NCBI GenBank assembly: GCA_036258555.1
Contig: DATADL010000250.1
Span: 1 to 64,000 of the forward strand
Direction: 5' to 3'
Origin: JALZEG01 sp036258555
Lineage (GTDB): Bacteria; Actinomycetota; CADDZG01; WHSQ01
DNA length: 64,000 nucleotides
Shown here: piece after piece, positions 42,427 through 51,213 of the stretch
Layout: each line of letters opens with the position of its first letter
Numbering within the stretch: position 1 is the first letter of the stretch
Program-made: the position numbers and the translations under genes
Notes under the pieces: generated by a model
What the model saw: only the letters and a program-made list of their open reading frames with translations
Databases searched by the model: none
What the model was told of the DNA's origin: nothing

Positions 42427-43971
42427 GTGCTGTGGCTTCGAGGGGTAGCAAGCAAGAAGGTTGCGTTCGTCGCGCTCTCCGCCGCGGTCGCGGGCCTCGT
42501 CGTGCTCCCGCCCGGAGGCGGGACCGGAGCGGCCTCGCGCGAGCGATACAGGATCCGTAAGGAGCGGATCGCCCCGGGGCTCACCCTCCTGCGCGTGCAC
42601 GACCGCAGGGGGCCCAACAGGATCCGCGCGTTGCGCGTCGACGCGTCGCGCGAGCTGTCGCTCGACACCGTCCTCGCCAACGACAAGATCCCGGGTCACG
42701 AGACCACCAGCTCGATGGCGGAACGGAAGGGCGCGATCGCGGCGATCAACGGCGACTACACGTTGGTGCCGTCGGATCCCGGCGCCGGCCGTCCCGTCAA
42801 CCTCTTCGCGACCGACGGCGAGCTGATCACGTCGTCGTTGATCTGGGGACGCAACTTCGCCGTCTCGCACGACGAGCAGAGCGCGTACGTCGGTCATCCG
42901 AGCGTGTCGATCACGGCGCTCCAGCACGACTCCGGCGCGCTGTGGCGGATCCGCGACTGGAACGAGCAACAGGTCGAGCCGAGCGGGTACTCCGTGTACA
43001 CGCCGGAGGGAGGCTCGCTGTTCCGGCCGCCCGAGGACGCGTGCTCCGTCCGTCTCGCCGCGCCGGCAGCCGTCGAGTGGAACGAGGACGGGACCGGCGT
43101 CCAGCAGGACCTGCTCGTCGAGACCTTCCGTTGCTCCGAGCGCCGGATGGCGCGCCGCGGCGGGATCGTCTTGTCGGCTCCCCAGGGGTCGCGACAGGCG
43201 GCCGCGATGGAGCGGTCGCTCGCGGTCGGCGAGACGATCAGCCTGACGTGGTCGGCGGGGTGGCCGGGCGTCCTCGACACGATCGGCGGGAACCCCACCC
43301 TGCTGGAGGACGGCGTGATCACCGCCGAGGACTGCGATACCTCGTACTTCTGCGATCGCAACCCGCGCACCGGCGTCGGCGTCACGGAGAGCGGCAGGAT
43401 CCTCCTGGTGACGGTCGACGGGCGCCAGGAGAAGTCCGTGGGGATGACGCCCGTCCAGTTCGCGAAGCTGATGCGGTACCTCGGCGCGACCTGGGCCCTC
43501 AACCTCGACGGAGGAGGCTCGACCGCCATGTGGGTCGAGGGCGAGCTCGTCAACCGTCCTTCGGACGTGCCGGAGCGTGCGGTGGGATCCGCCCTGCTCG
43601 TTCTGCCGGGCCCGGACGTGGAGGAGCCCGTGCCGGTGCCGCACACGCCGCCGAGCCCGGCCCCCTCACCCTCGCCGTCGCCGTCGGCGTCGGTCTCCCC
43701 GTCGCCGTCGGTCTCGCCCAGCGCCGGGGCGGACGTCACGCCGGTCGTTCCGCTCAGCGGCTTCGAGCGCACGTTGTCGCGGGCGGCGCCGGCCTCGCCG
43801 CGCTGCCGCGCCCTGCACGATCCCGCGTCGACCGGCGGCATGCTCGACGCGCTCGCCCGCGGCGACCTCGGGCGCCGCCCACCGCGGCTCCCACGGCTGC
43901 TCGAGCGCGCGCTCGACGTCTATCGCGGGCAACTCACCTGCCGGCAGTTCGTCGCACGGGCGCTCCCTTAG
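42427..43971 (+). CDS. Secreted phosphodiester-glycosidase (NAGPA/DUF2233) domain protein
   Basis: A 514-aa exported protein with an N-terminal signal/anchor (VAFVALSAAVAGLVVL). The NAGPA (phosphodiester glycosidase) domain spans residues about 50-400: AIAAINGDYTL near the start, GGNPTLLEDG, RTGVGVTESGRILLVTVDGR and the active-site block WALNLDGGGSTAMW. Residues about 405-440 are a Pro/Ser-rich linker (PSPAPSPSPSPSAS repeat), followed by a 75-aa C-terminal domain with Cys pairs and several Arg. It is likely to act on glycan phosphodiesters outside the cell (inference). Confidence 0.9.
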   Translation: MLWLRGVASKKVAFVALSAAVAGLVVLPPGGGTGAASRERYRIRKERIAPGLTLLRVHDRRGPNRIRALRVDASRELSLDTVLANDKIPGHETTSSMAERKGAIAAINGDYTLVPSDPGAGRPVNLFATDGELITSSLIWGRNFAVSHDEQSAYVGHPSVSITALQHDSGALWRIRDWNEQQVEPSGYSVYTPEGGSLFRPPEDACSVRLAAPAAVEWNEDGTGVQQDLLVETFRCSERRMARRGGIVLSAPQGSRQAAAMERSLAVGETISLTWSAGWPGVLDTIGGNPTLLEDGVITAEDCDTSYFCDRNPRTGVGVTESGRILLVTVDGRQEKSVGMTPVQFAKLMRYLGATWALNLDGGGSTAMWVEGELVNRPSDVPERAVGSALLVLPGPDVEEPVPVPHTPPSPAPSPSPSPSASVSPSPSVSPSAGADVTPVVPLSGFERTLSRAAPASPRCRALHDPASTGGMLDALARGDLGRRPPRLPRLLERALDVYRGQLTCRQFVARALP

Positions 43972-43972
43972 C

Positions 43973-43978
43973 TAACCT
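43973..43978 (+). promoter_or_regulatory. Leaderless -10 (TAACCT) of the sulfotransferase gene
   Basis: TAACCT (43973-43978) then seven bases then GTG 43986; the same layout as the -10 of the gene just upstream. The site begins only two bases after the previous stop, so the gene has its own promoter. Confidence 0.6.
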
Positions 43979-43985
43979 CTCCGGC

Positions 43986-44906
43986 GTGAGCCGGCCGATT
44001 CTCGTCACGGGGTCCCACCGATCGGGGACCACGTGGGTCGGACGGATGCTGTGCGCGTCGCGTGAGGCCGGCTACGTGCACGAGCCGTTCAACCCCAACC
44101 GGTCGCCGGGATGGTTCCCCGAGCGCCTCCCCTACTGGTTCATGTACCTCACCGAGGAGAACGCGGCCCCCTACGAGCGCGCGGTCGAGGATCTCCTCGC
44201 GCTGCGATACCCCTTCGGGTCGCTCCTGCGCGCACGCAGCGCTAGAGGGCTCGCGCAGCAGGTACCCGAGGCGGCGCGGAGCGTCGCGTACCGGCTGGGG
44301 CGCCGCCGGACGCTCGTGAAGGACCCCATGGCGCTGTTCTCGGCCGAGTGGCTCGCGCGGCGGTTCGGGGCCGACGTGGTCGTGATGATCCGTCACCCCG
44401 CCGCATTCGTGAGCAGCATCAAGAAATTGAGCTGGGGCTTCGACTACGAACGGAACTGGCTCGCCCAGGACCTGCTGATGCGCGACCTGCTCGGGGCGTG
44501 GGCGGAGTCGTTCCGCGGATACGAGGGCGAGGTCGACCTCGTCGGCGAGGGGATCGTGATGTGGAACGCGATGTACGACGTCGTCCGCGGCTACCGCGAT
44601 CGCCACCCCGACTGGCACTTCGTGAGATATGACGACCTCGCCGACTATCCCGTGGACGGGTTCCGCGACCTCTACGCGCGCCTCGGCCTGCGCTGGGACG
44701 CGAGGGTGGCGCGCGAGGTCGAGCGGTCGACGCAGGAGTCGAACGTCAAGGAGGTCCCGGCGTGGCGCCGGCGCGCGATCAACCGCGACAGCCGCGCGGC
44801 GAAGAGGACGTGGACGAAGCGCCTGACGCCCGGCGAGGTGGAGCGGGTCCGGCGCGGCGTCGCGGAGGTGGCGGCATCCTTCTACGCCGACGAGGAGTGG
44901 GGTTAG
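43986..44906 (+). CDS. Sulfotransferase-family protein
   Basis: A 306-aa PAPS-dependent sulfotransferase fold. The 5'-phosphosulfate loop is VTGSHRSGTTWVGRML at the N-terminus and the 3'-phosphate motif is MIRHPAAFVSSIKKL; later the family's VRYDDLADYPVDGF block is seen. It is soluble, with no signal peptide. The substrate (glycan, lipid or small molecule) is unknown. The GTG at 43986 is leaderless. Its end overlaps the murJ gene by four bases. Confidence 0.88.
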   Translation: MSRPILVTGSHRSGTTWVGRMLCASREAGYVHEPFNPNRSPGWFPERLPYWFMYLTEENAAPYERAVEDLLALRYPFGSLLRARSARGLAQQVPEAARSVAYRLGRRRTLVKDPMALFSAEWLARRFGADVVVMIRHPAAFVSSIKKLSWGFDYERNWLAQDLLMRDLLGAWAESFRGYEGEVDLVGEGIVMWNAMYDVVRGYRDRHPDWHFVRYDDLADYPVDGFRDLYARLGLRWDARVAREVERSTQESNVKEVPAWRRRAINRDSRAAKRTWTKRLTPGEVERVRRGVAEVAASFYADEEWG

Positions 44907-46513
44907 GCCTTCGAGCGCGCGAAGCGGTCCCCTACCAGGCTCCTCACGAACTGCATCTCCTCCACCCGCAGAAGCGACGCGAACCAGAGATACGACGCGG
45001 CCCCCACGGCGACGAGGCCGCCCACCGCGACGACCGACGCCGCGTCCGAGAGGTCTTCTGCCAGGCGGGCGAGCGCGAACACGACGGCCGCCATCCCCGC
45101 CGCGGCCGCGGACGCCTTCAGCGCGCTGCGTCCGATCCGCCGGAGGTCCAACCCCGGCAGCTCGCGCGCGACGACCCGGCCCTGCAGCACGACCGCGACC
45201 GTGTACGCGAGCGCGTGTCCGGCAGCCAGCCCCTCGGGGCCGATCCACGAGAACATCGCGAGGTTCACCGCGATGTTGACGGCGATCACGACCGCGTTCA
45301 CGAGGAACGGTGAACGGGCGTCCTCCATCGCGTACGACGCGCGCATCAGCACCTGGAACAGTGCGAACTGCACCAGGCCGAGGACGAGGAACGACAGGAT
45401 GCTGACCACGAGGTCGGTCGAACGCGCCGTCACGACGCCGTGCTGCAGCAGCACCTCGACCACCGGCCGGGCGAGCACGAGGAAGCCCGCCGCACAGGGG
45501 ACGATCAGGAACAGCGTCGACCTCAGCGCGAGCGACAGCACGTCGTCCATCCCCTCCCGCCCCGGCTGCAGCGCCGTCCGGCTCAACGACGGCGCCAGCG
45601 CGGTCGTCAACGACCACACGAAGAGACCGACGGGGAGCAGGAAGAACGTGAACGCCGCGGTGTAGGCGGTGAACGCGCCCTGCGTCTCGTTGGCGATCTT
45701 CTGGACGGCGAGGAAGCCGATCTGGTTCGCCGCGACGAAGCCGACCGCGTAGCCGGACAGCCTCGCGACCCGGCGCCACAGCTCGCGGTCGAACCTCCAC
45801 TCCCAGCGGTAGCCGAGGCGGCGCAACGACGGCAGGAGCAGAAGGCCCATCGGCGCGACGCTCGCGGTCGTGCCGATCCCGAGCAGCGCGAGCTGGGCCG
45901 TCGTCACGTGCTCGAGGTCGACCTTCCCGTAGAGCACGGCGAACGCCACGAGCACCGCGATCAGCACGAGGTTGTTGACGATCGGCGTGAACATCGGGAG
46001 CACGAACTTCCTGCGGACGTTCATGAACGCGCTCCCGAGGAAGTAGAGGCCGTACAGCGGGATCTGCGGGAGGAAGAAGCGCAACAAGGTCGTGATCGCG
46101 CGCTGCTGCGCCTCTGCCTCGGCCCCCGAGAGGCTGGTCGAGTAGAAGCGCGCGATCAGGGGGGCCGCGAGGATGCCGAGCAGCGCGATGACGGTCAGCC
46201 CCACGAGGCAGACGTTCACGATCCCGCTGACGTCGCGCTCGCCCTCTTTCCGTCCGTCGAGGATCTCGACGAAGATCGGGACGAAGACCGCGGTGATGAC
46301 GCCGCCGAGGACGAGCTCGTAGAGGACGTTCGGCGTGGAGTTCGCCAGGTTGTAGGTGTCGGTCATGCGCGTCTCGGCCACGCCGAGCGTCCACGTGAGG
46401 AGACCTATCCGCGCGACCCCGGTGACGCGCGACAGGACCGTGCCCAGCGTCATCAGCGCCGTAGCGCGTCCGAGCCGCGGCTCCTCCACCGTGGCCGCCG
46501 CCCCTGCGATCAC
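44903..46513 (-). CDS. murJ: Lipid II flippase MurJ (MviN)
   Basis: A 536-aa MATE-like flippase with 14 membrane segments. Typical MurJ features: TLGTVLSRVTGVARIGLLTW, STPNVLYELVLGGVITAVFVPIF, MFTPIVNNLVLI and the late MRASYAMEDARSPFLV. It flips lipid II for peptidoglycan or, in this group, possibly another lipid-linked precursor. It shares a four-base overlap with the upstream 88-aa gene and a minus-strand operon with the M16-like gene and rpiB. Confidence 0.94.
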   Translation of the reverse strand: MIAGAAATVEEPRLGRATALMTLGTVLSRVTGVARIGLLTWTLGVAETRMTDTYNLANSTPNVLYELVLGGVITAVFVPIFVEILDGRKEGERDVSGIVNVCLVGLTVIALLGILAAPLIARFYSTSLSGAEAEAQQRAITTLLRFFLPQIPLYGLYFLGSAFMNVRRKFVLPMFTPIVNNLVLIAVLVAFAVLYGKVDLEHVTTAQLALLGIGTTASVAPMGLLLLPSLRRLGYRWEWRFDRELWRRVARLSGYAVGFVAANQIGFLAVQKIANETQGAFTAYTAAFTFFLLPVGLFVWSLTTALAPSLSRTALQPGREGMDDVLSLALRSTLFLIVPCAAGFLVLARPVVEVLLQHGVVTARSTDLVVSILSFLVLGLVQFALFQVLMRASYAMEDARSPFLVNAVVIAVNIAVNLAMFSWIGPEGLAAGHALAYTVAVVLQGRVVARELPGLDLRRIGRSALKASAAAAGMAAVVFALARLAEDLSDAASVVAVGGLVAVGAASYLWFASLLRVEEMQFVRSLVGDRFARSKA

Positions 46514-46776
46514 CTCGGCGCGTCGGACGGTGCCGCGTCCTCCTCGGCGACCCGGCTACGCAGCTCGTGGAGCCGCTGGAGGTCGTCGATGCCGATGGGG
46601 GCGAGCAGCCTGGCACCCGCGGCGGTCTTCGAGCCGTCGCCGATCTCGTGGACGCCGTGCGACGAGAACAGCCTCGCGACGTCGCCCCGGAGGCCCGGGG
46701 GCCAGGACTGCTCGTCGCTCGCGCCGGCCCGCGCCGCGCCGTCACCCGTGGAGCGGGCGGGTCCCGTGTCGGCCAT
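46510..46776 (-). CDS. Hypothetical small protein upstream of murJ
   Basis: An 88-aa protein with a disordered N-terminal half (MADTGPARSTGDGAARAGAS) and a helical C-terminal half (DVARLFSSHGVHEIGDGSKT, then ARLLAPIGIDDLQRLHELRSRVAEED). It lies between the M16-like gene (20 bases) and murJ (4-base overlap) on the same strand, so it is part of that operon. No family recognised. Confidence 0.6.
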   Translation of the reverse strand: MADTGPARSTGDGAARAGASDEQSWPPGLRGDVARLFSSHGVHEIGDGSKTAAGARLLAPIGIDDLQRLHELRSRVAEEDAAPSDAPR

Positions 46777-46796
46777 GGCGCAATGGTGCCACGGGC

Positions 46797-48218
46797 TCAG
46801 GAAGCGGCCCGAGGCCGCCTCATCGTGACGGTCCGGCCGGTCAGGCGCGTGCGGACGGCCTCGAGCGCCGAGGCGCCGTCCACCCATTCGTGCGGCCGGA
46901 TCTGCGCGCCGAACCCGTCGGAGCCGTAGAGGTCGACGGTCCCGTCGGGCCACGACGCGGCCGCCTCGCACGCGTCGAACCGGATCGTCACCCGCCGGGC
47001 CCCGCGGGTCATCGAGACGCCCTCCTCGCCCACGACGAGCGACGCGGAGGCATCTCCGTCCGCGCGGGCATAGGCGTTGCCTTCGATCGCGCCCGGCGAC
47101 GAGCGCGGCAGGTGGTGGTACTCCGAGGGCATCCCGGCCCCGGGAGGCAGCAGGTAGAGCGAGGTCGACGCAAACTCGCGCGCGGCCTCTGCAGCGGCCT
47201 CTGGAGCGGGTGGGTCGGTCTCGTCGAGCGCGTCGGGGGTCGCCCCCGACGGGTCGAGGACGTGTCGCTGCGGCGCCCACTCCAACCGCGAGTACACCGA
47301 CTCCGGCGAGGCGCGCCACTCGCGCAACCGTTCGTGGCGCGCGGCGATCTCGCCGGCGGTCGGACCGTCGGAGGCGAGGTCTTCGACGACGGCGACGTAC
47401 GCGTCGGGGACGTCCTCGCCCGACCCTCCCGGGAACGTGCAGTGGATCGCGACGTGGTCGAGCCCGGGCCACAGCCGAACGGCTGCGACGCCCACCTCGT
47501 ATCCGGCGCCGAGGCGTCGCCTCAACCGCTCCGCGGCGGCCGAGGCGAAGGCGTCCGCGGCACCGGTGCCGGGGAGGATCGACGCTGCGGCCGCGTCTCC
47601 GGCGCGGTCCTCGGACCAGGCGGGCAGCGGCACCCTCGCCGTGCCCGGTCCGGGGGGAGGCTGCCACTCGCCCTGACTTCGCGAGGGCAGGCGCACGTCG
47701 TCGGGCGACACGTTCACGAGCGCGAGCGCGGCGTTCCGGGGGACGAAGAAGCGTTCGGTCCACGCGCCGACGGCCTCCCAGTCGACATGGTGCAGCCCGA
47801 GCTCGGGCTGTCCTGCGAGGCCCGCGCCCCGGGGGCCGAACCGCAGGGCGAGGAGCTGGTCGATGCCGTCCGGGACGCGCCAGCCGGAGTACCTGATCTC
47901 GCGCTCGCGCGTGGGTTCGAGCGACGCCGCGCGAGGCGAAGCCAGACGACCCCACACGTGCCGCAGGACCGAGATCACCTCGTCCCGCGTGCCGTCCAGC
48001 TCGAAGGTCGTCGTGGGGACGCCCGCGAAGGAGCCGTACGCGGCGCTGCCGTCGTCGACGCCTTCGAGCGCGACGCCGGCGGCCAGACGCGAGATGCCGC
48101 GGGTCAGCAGGGTCTCGTCGAGCGCGCCCACGCGGAAAACGAGCCATGCCCGAGCGGGACCGTCTCCCTCGGCCCAGAAGGTCTCCAGCCCGTCGAGGTC
48201 CGTCCGCCGGATGTCCAT
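46797..48218 (-). CDS. M16-like peptidase-fold protein lacking the zinc motif
   Basis: A 473-aa protein with the two-domain alpha/beta fold of M16 peptidases: ARAWLVFRVGALDETLLTRGISRL at the front corresponds to the region that has HxxEH in active members (GxxDEPxxxxGLAHFLEH); here that stretch reads GISRLAAGVALEG, with no His or Glu. The second half has the substrate-lid type pattern (EEIAARHERLREW, ASLVVGEEGVSMTRGARRV). So it is probably not a peptidase. The ATG at 48218 lies 5 bases after the rpiB stop. Confidence 0.8.
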   Translation of the reverse strand: MDIRRTDLDGLETFWAEGDGPARAWLVFRVGALDETLLTRGISRLAAGVALEGVDDGSAAYGSFAGVPTTTFELDGTRDEVISVLRHVWGRLASPRAASLEPTREREIRYSGWRVPDGIDQLLALRFGPRGAGLAGQPELGLHHVDWEAVGAWTERFFVPRNAALALVNVSPDDVRLPSRSQGEWQPPPGPGTARVPLPAWSEDRAGDAAAASILPGTGAADAFASAAAERLRRRLGAGYEVGVAAVRLWPGLDHVAIHCTFPGGSGEDVPDAYVAVVEDLASDGPTAGEIAARHERLREWRASPESVYSRLEWAPQRHVLDPSGATPDALDETDPPAPEAAAEAAREFASTSLYLLPPGAGMPSEYHHLPRSSPGAIEGNAYARADGDASASLVVGEEGVSMTRGARRVTIRFDACEAAASWPDGTVDLYGSDGFGAQIRPHEWVDGASALEAVRTRLTGRTVTMRRPRAAS

Positions 48219-48223
48219 CGACG

Positions 48224-48649
48224 CTAGGTGCGCTCGAGCCTCGCGACGTTGCCGGCCTCGGCCGGGTCGGGCTCTGCCGAGAACCACGCGTCGAGCATCT
48301 CCTTCGCCACCTCGGGTGACGTCAGGCGCAGCCCCATCACGAGCACGTTCGCGTCGTTGTAGCGGCGCGCTCCCTCGGCGGTCGAGGCGTCGGTGCAGAG
48401 CGCGGCCCTCACGCCCGGGACCTTGTTCGCGGCGATCGACGCGCCCGTGCCGGTCCAGCAGAACAGCACGCCCGTGTCGGCCTCGCCCCCGGCGACGGCC
48501 GTCCCCACTTTCTGCCCGACCTCGGCCCACTCGATGTCCTGCCCGGCGGGGGGACCTACCAGGGCGACGTCGTGGCCGCGCTCCTCGAGCTCGCGCGCGA
48601 CCGCGTCGGTGAGGGGGGTCTTCATGTCGGAGCCCAGCACGACGCGCAT
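48224..48649 (-). CDS. rpiB: RpiB/LacA/LacB-family sugar-phosphate isomerase
   Basis: A 141-aa isomerase. The signature VLFCWTGTGASIAANKVPGV contains the active-site Cys; the second Gly of the usual CGTGxG is Trp. CTDASTAEGARRYNDANVL and MRVVLGSDMKTPLTDAVAREL complete the fold. It would convert ribose-5-phosphate and ribulose-5-phosphate (or related sugars). Its ATG at 48649 is preceded by TAGATT at six bases, so it is leaderless. It is first in the operon rpiB-M16-like-88aa-murJ. Confidence 0.88.
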   Translation of the reverse strand: MRVVLGSDMKTPLTDAVARELEERGHDVALVGPPAGQDIEWAEVGQKVGTAVAGGEADTGVLFCWTGTGASIAANKVPGVRAALCTDASTAEGARRYNDANVLVMGLRLTSPEVAKEMLDAWFSAEPDPAEAGNVARLERT

Positions 48650-48655
48650 GGGCCC

Positions 48656-48661
48656 AATCTA
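48656..48661 (-). promoter_or_regulatory. Leaderless -10 (TAGATT) of rpiB
   Basis: TAGATT on the minus strand, then GGGCCC, then the ATG at 48649. This is a consensus -10 at leaderless spacing and marks the start of the rpiB-murJ operon. Confidence 0.65.
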
Positions 48662-48674
48662 CAGAGCGGAGGAG

Positions 48675-49370
48675 CTAGCGGTCCGCGTAGCGCTCCTTGA
48701 CGAGGACCACCTCGTCCATGGAGTCGAGGAACAGGTCGAGCAGCTCGGCGTCGAAATGCGCCCCGCGGCCCTCTCGCATGATCTCGATCGCCTGCGGCAG
48801 CGGAGAGGCCTTCTTGTAGACCTTGTTCGAGGTGAGGGCGTCGAACACGTCCGCGATCGCGGCCATCCGGCCCTCGACCGGGATGTCCTCGCCGGCGAGG
48901 CGTCGCGGATACCCGTTGCCGTCGACGCGCTCGTGGTGCGTCCACGCGATCTGCGCCGCAAGCGTGAGCAGCTGCGAGCGCGAGCCCGACAGGATGCGGT
49001 AGCCGATCTCGCTGTGCTGCTCCATGATCCGGCGCTCCTCCGGCGTGAGCTTGCCCGGCTTGAGGAGGATGCTGTCGGGGATCCCGATCTTGCCCACGTC
49101 GTGCATGACGGCGGCGATCCGGACCTGCTCCGCGCGATCGGGGGTCGCTCCCGCCCGGCGGGCCAGCAGCGCGGTGTAGCGGCTCATCCTCTGGACGTGC
49201 CGCGCCGTCTCGTCGTCGCGGAACTCGGCCGCGATCGAGAGCCTCTCCACGACGGCGTCCTGCGTCAGGCGCAGCTCGCTCTCGGCCATGTGGAGCCGGT
49301 CGACCTCGGCCGCGAGCTCCGCGTTGCCGCGGACACCCGACTGCTCGGGGCCGTCTTGCCGAAGGCCCAT
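48675..49370 (-). CDS. HD-GYP domain protein, probable cyclic-di-GMP phosphodiesterase
   Basis: A 231-aa protein. Residues 15-45 are a charged helix (coiled-coil-like: ELAAEVDRLHMAESELRL); the HD-GYP domain follows with HVQRMSRYTALLARR, MHDVGKIGIPDSILLKPGKL (HD), HSEIGYRIL, the GYP block HHERVDGNGYPRRLAGEDIP and IADVFDALTSNKVYK. All ligands of the family are present. It would hydrolyse cyclic di-GMP. There is no receiver or PAS domain. Leader region 49371-49491 holds nothing notable. Confidence 0.93.
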   Translation of the reverse strand: MGLRQDGPEQSGVRGNAELAAEVDRLHMAESELRLTQDAVVERLSIAAEFRDDETARHVQRMSRYTALLARRAGATPDRAEQVRIAAVMHDVGKIGIPDSILLKPGKLTPEERRIMEQHSEIGYRILSGSRSQLLTLAAQIAWTHHERVDGNGYPRRLAGEDIPVEGRMAAIADVFDALTSNKVYKKASPLPQAIEIMREGRGAHFDAELLDLFLDSMDEVVLVKERYADR

Positions 49371-49491
49371 CTCGGGACTGTTGATGATCCGTCTCCTCTG
49401 CGTCGACGGCGCGGTTGCACCGGTGACCTCTTCCTACCCATCGGGTCGATCACGCCCGGAATTGAGGAAGTGCGGGCGAAAGTTTGGGTCG

Positions 49492-51189
49492 CTAGCCGGC
49501 GACGTCGGAGCTCTGCGCCGGGGCCGGGGCCTCGCCCCACTCCGCGAGGTCGAGCTGCGGACCCGCCGGGGTCGCGCCCGGGCCGAGGCCGCGTTGTGCG
49601 AGCCGGGCGGCGGCTGCCGCAGTGCGCGTGCTCCCGCGCTCGAACGCCCACGCCCCCTGCTTGCACAGCTCGGCGCACGCGACGGTCCTTCCCACGGCCA
49701 GGGCGAGCTCCCGCGCGCCCTCCTCGCCCACCTCGGGCGCGAGCGAGGCGATCCGCGCCGCAGCGGTCGCGACGGCCCGGGCGGGCTCGCCCACCCCGGG
49801 GTGGTCGGACAGCGGTCCGGCGCCCTCGGTGACGTCGGCGATCAGCGCGTCGAGGGCCGCCGAGCGCGCGATGGCACGGCGCAGGTCCAGCGCGAGGACG
49901 TTCGTGGTGCCCTCCCAGATCGGCATCACGTGCGTGTTGCGGACGAGCGCGGGCAGGCCCGAGTCCTCGCAGTACCCCACGCCGCCCAGGCACTCCATGG
50001 CCTCGGTCACGCCGGCGACGGCCCAGCGCGCCGTGGCGAGCTTCGTCACCGGCGTGAGCCCGCGCAGCATGCGCTCCTCGTCCGAGGTCGCGGTGCCGTG
50101 CTCGACGCGGCCGGTGAGCTCGCAGCACTTGAGGACGAGGGCCAGCGCCGCCGCGTGGTCGACCGCGAGGTCAGCGAGCGTCGATCGGTGCGCGGGCAGC
50201 GCCGCCAGCGGCCGCCCGCCGACCTCCCGCACCTCCGCGAACGCGCGTGCCCACGCGAGCCCACGCGCCAGCGCACCGGCGGCGTGGAGGGCGTTGTGGA
50301 TGCGGGTGAGGTTCAGCATCGTCGCGATCCGGCGGAGGCCCCCCCCGTCCGGCTCTCCGACGGGCCAGGCGACGGCGCCCTCCAGCTCGAGCTCCGCCGT
50401 GGGCAGCGCGCGCGTGCCGAGCTTGTCCTTCAGACGCCGGACGACGATCCCGTTCGGCCGGCCGTCGTCTCCGCGGCGGTGCACGCGGAAGAGCGACAGG
50501 CCGCGCGACCCGTCGGGCGCGCCCTCGGGACGCGCGAGCGTCAGCGCGATCTCCGACGTGGTCGCGCTCGTGAACCACTTCGTGCCGTACAGGCGCCACG
50601 TCCCGTCGCCGTCGCGGCGCGCGACGGTCTCGGTGCGGCCGACGTCGGATCCCCCGGTGGTCTCGGTCATCCACTGTCCGCTCGTCCAGGCCCGGCCCGG
50701 GTCGCGCGACACCAGGCGCTCGACGACGGGGACCTCGGAAGGGCCGCCGTGCACGAGCAGCGTGCGCGCGGCCGCATCCGTCATCGCGACCGGACAGCTG
50801 TAGAGCGCCGAAGACGGTCCCCACAGCGCGACCAGCGCGCCCCAGACCAGGCGGGCGGCGGGACCGTAGGGGCCGTCCTCGTACGGAAGGGCAGTCACGC
50901 CGGCGCGCACCCCGTCCGCACCGAGTGACAGATACGCGTCGGAGACGCGTATCTCGTCGACGCGCTCGCCCCATGCGGAGTAGGGAACGTGGACGGGCGG
51001 CTCCTGCTCGGCCCGCAGCGCGAGCTCGAGGGTCTCGTCTCGGACCGCCCACGCGCCCATCGCGGCGAGGTCGGCCTCGGCCGCCCCGAACGCGTCGTCA
51101 CCGAGTCGCCACAACAGCGCCTCGCGCAGCGTCGCGTCGGAGCGCCACGCGTCCGGGAGACGCGGCGGATCCTGGAGGAAGCCGCTCAT
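49492..51189 (-). CDS. AidB-like acyl-CoA dehydrogenase
   Basis: A 565-aa flavoprotein of the AidB/DNA-alkylation-response group of acyl-CoA dehydrogenases. GQWMTETTGGSDVGRTET is the family's flavin region, followed by LYGTKWFTSATTS, LKDKLGTRALPTAELELEGA, AMECLGGVGYCEDSGLP and the closing IWEGTTNVLALDLRRA. Length and the C-terminal region match AidB rather than a plain fatty-acid enzyme. Substrate unknown. It is divergent from the ABC ATPase with only 24 bases between start codons. Confidence 0.88.
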   Translation of the reverse strand: MSGFLQDPPRLPDAWRSDATLREALLWRLGDDAFGAAEADLAAMGAWAVRDETLELALRAEQEPPVHVPYSAWGERVDEIRVSDAYLSLGADGVRAGVTALPYEDGPYGPAARLVWGALVALWGPSSALYSCPVAMTDAAARTLLVHGGPSEVPVVERLVSRDPGRAWTSGQWMTETTGGSDVGRTETVARRDGDGTWRLYGTKWFTSATTSEIALTLARPEGAPDGSRGLSLFRVHRRGDDGRPNGIVVRRLKDKLGTRALPTAELELEGAVAWPVGEPDGGGLRRIATMLNLTRIHNALHAAGALARGLAWARAFAEVREVGGRPLAALPAHRSTLADLAVDHAAALALVLKCCELTGRVEHGTATSDEERMLRGLTPVTKLATARWAVAGVTEAMECLGGVGYCEDSGLPALVRNTHVMPIWEGTTNVLALDLRRAIARSAALDALIADVTEGAGPLSDHPGVGEPARAVATAAARIASLAPEVGEEGARELALAVGRTVACAELCKQGAWAFERGSTRTAAAAARLAQRGLGPGATPAGPQLDLAEWGEAPAPAQSSDVAG

Positions 51190-51199
51190 TGCCCCAGCT

Positions 51200-51205
51200 T
51201 ATGCT
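51200..51205 (+). promoter_or_regulatory. Leaderless -10 (TATGCT) of the ABC/esterase operon
   Basis: TATGCT (51200-51205), eight bases, then the ATG of the ABC ATPase at 51214. No ribosome binding site is seen. It lies in the 24-base gap between divergent genes. Confidence 0.55.
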
Positions 51206-51213
51206 CGGCCACG

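Noticed and set aside
43640..43725. A tandem repeat of independent interest in the Pro/Ser linker
   Set aside because: It is codon-level low complexity of a PSPSPS linker and is explained by the protein.
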